A program made the position numbers and the translations under genes. This document shows positions 6,571-6,916 of a DNA stretch of 6,916 nucleotides, in pieces. The stretch spans positions 1 to 6,916 of the forward strand of contig JASHWX010000116.1 in the NCBI GenBank assembly GCA_030043815.1, in the 5' to 3' direction. Under the pieces are notes generated by a model. It was given only the letters and a program-made list of their open reading frames with translations, was not told the DNA's origin and ran no database searches. Positions within the stretch are counted from its first letter, which is position 1. Each line of letters starts with the position of its first letter. This stretch comes from Candidatus Rhabdochlamydia sp. GTDB taxonomy: Bacteria > Chlamydiota > Chlamydiia > Chlamydiales > Rhabdochlamydiaceae.

Positions 6571-6916
6571 TCAAACTCTGACTGCTCGATTCATCAGCAG
6601 CGCATCCGCTATGACGAGGAGGGTCATGGCCTCGACGATGGGGACGGCGCGGATGGTGACGCAGGGGTCATGGCGGGAGCCTTCGGGGAGCTTGAACTCC
6701 ATTTCTTCCTTATGAATGCTGACTGTTTTTTGGGCTTTTTTGATGCTGGAGGTGGGTTTGAAGGCGACGCGGGCGATGAGGGGAAGGCCGGTGGAGATGC
6801 CGCCGAGGGTGCCGCCGGCGAAGTTGGTGGCGGTGGAGACGTTGCCATGCGAGTCGATGAAGAAGGCGTCGTTGTGTTCGGAGCCTTTCATGCGGGCGGC
6901 GGCAAAGCCGGAGCCG
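6571..6916 (-). CDS. aroC: Chorismate synthase, C-terminal part (N-terminus beyond window)
   Basis: The last 114 residues and the TGA stop (6573-6571) are present; the rest lies beyond the right edge. Chorismate synthase converts 5-enolpyruvylshikimate-3-phosphate to chorismate using reduced FMN, the last step of the shikimate pathway. Diagnostic segments appear in order: GSGFAAARMKGSEHND, then NFAGGTLGGISTGLP, RVAFKPTSSI, and RHDPCVTIRAVPIVEAM close to the C-terminus. The TIR in RHDPCVTIRAVP replaces the more usual APR or PR, a minor change. Codon use is unusual: 50 of the first 58 visible codons end in C, while only one of the last 13 sense codons does. The stop is followed after three bases by the terminal repeat of the palindromic element. 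No other shikimate gene is visible in the window. Confidence 0.95.
   Translation of the reverse strand, partial: GSGFAAARMKGSEHNDAFFIDSHGNVSTATNFAGGTLGGISTGLPLIARVAFKPTSSIKKAQKTVSIHKEEMEFKLPEGSRHDPCVTIRAVPIVEAMTLLVIADALLMNRAVRV

Noticed and set aside
6463..6916. Plus-strand open frame from ATG 6463 running off the right edge
   Set aside because: It lies antisense to aroC and gives a Gly/Asp/Ala-rich translation produced by the C-ending codons of aroC; no independent support.
1..6916. CRISPR array, tRNA or rRNA genes
   Set aside because: No regularly spaced direct repeats, cloverleaf-like segment or rRNA-like sequence was seen on either strand.

Overview
The window looks like chromosomal DNA from an environmental (amoeba-associated) member of the Chlamydiae. 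The N-terminus of the MurJ homologue has the chlamydial style as I know it. Around it sit eukaryote-like proteins of the kind found in Parachlamydia/Waddlia/Criblamydia-type bacteria: a nine-unit ankyrin-repeat protein and a large protein with BTB-like segments. This assignment is inference from protein character; no database search was possible.

Layout. (1) 1-1894, minus strand: a long open frame running off the left edge, at least 631 residues, with two divergent BTB/POZ-like segments. (2) 1895-2005: an AT-rich divergent intergenic region with a short palindrome. (3) 2006-3370, plus: a 454-residue ankyrin-repeat protein ending in a proline-rich linker and a consensus bipartite nuclear localisation signal, so a candidate secreted, nucleus-targeted effector. 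(4) 3411-4985, plus: murJ, the lipid II flippase, 40 bases after the ankyrin gene. (5) 4986-5494: a gene graveyard. A minus-strand remnant of a DUF1016/YhcG-type PDDEXK nuclease has its N-terminal and C-terminal motifs joined with the middle missing. It abuts a plus-strand half of a CBM20-like starch-binding module. (6) 5495-6100, minus: a 201-residue protein with a helical N-terminal part and one degenerate ankyrin-like unit. (7) 6101-6570: non-coding. It holds a likely promoter, T-rich tracts, an imperfect 17-bp inverted repeat and a 293-bp palindromic element with perfect 27-bp terminal inverted repeats, an inner 13-bp inverted repeat and three perfect tetraloop hairpins. (8) 6571-6916, minus: the C-terminal part of aroC (chorismate synthase), cut by the right edge and with extreme C-ending codon use.

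The genes do not form one pathway. Two housekeeping genes (murJ for peptidoglycan precursor export, aroC for the shikimate pathway) bracket or neighbour accessory DNA: host-interaction genes, decayed genes and a MITE-like repeat. The most unusual items are the nested-hairpin element beside aroC, the ankyrin effector candidate with its nuclear signal, the divergent BTB/ankyrin pair, and the back-to-back remnants between murJ and the 201-residue gene.
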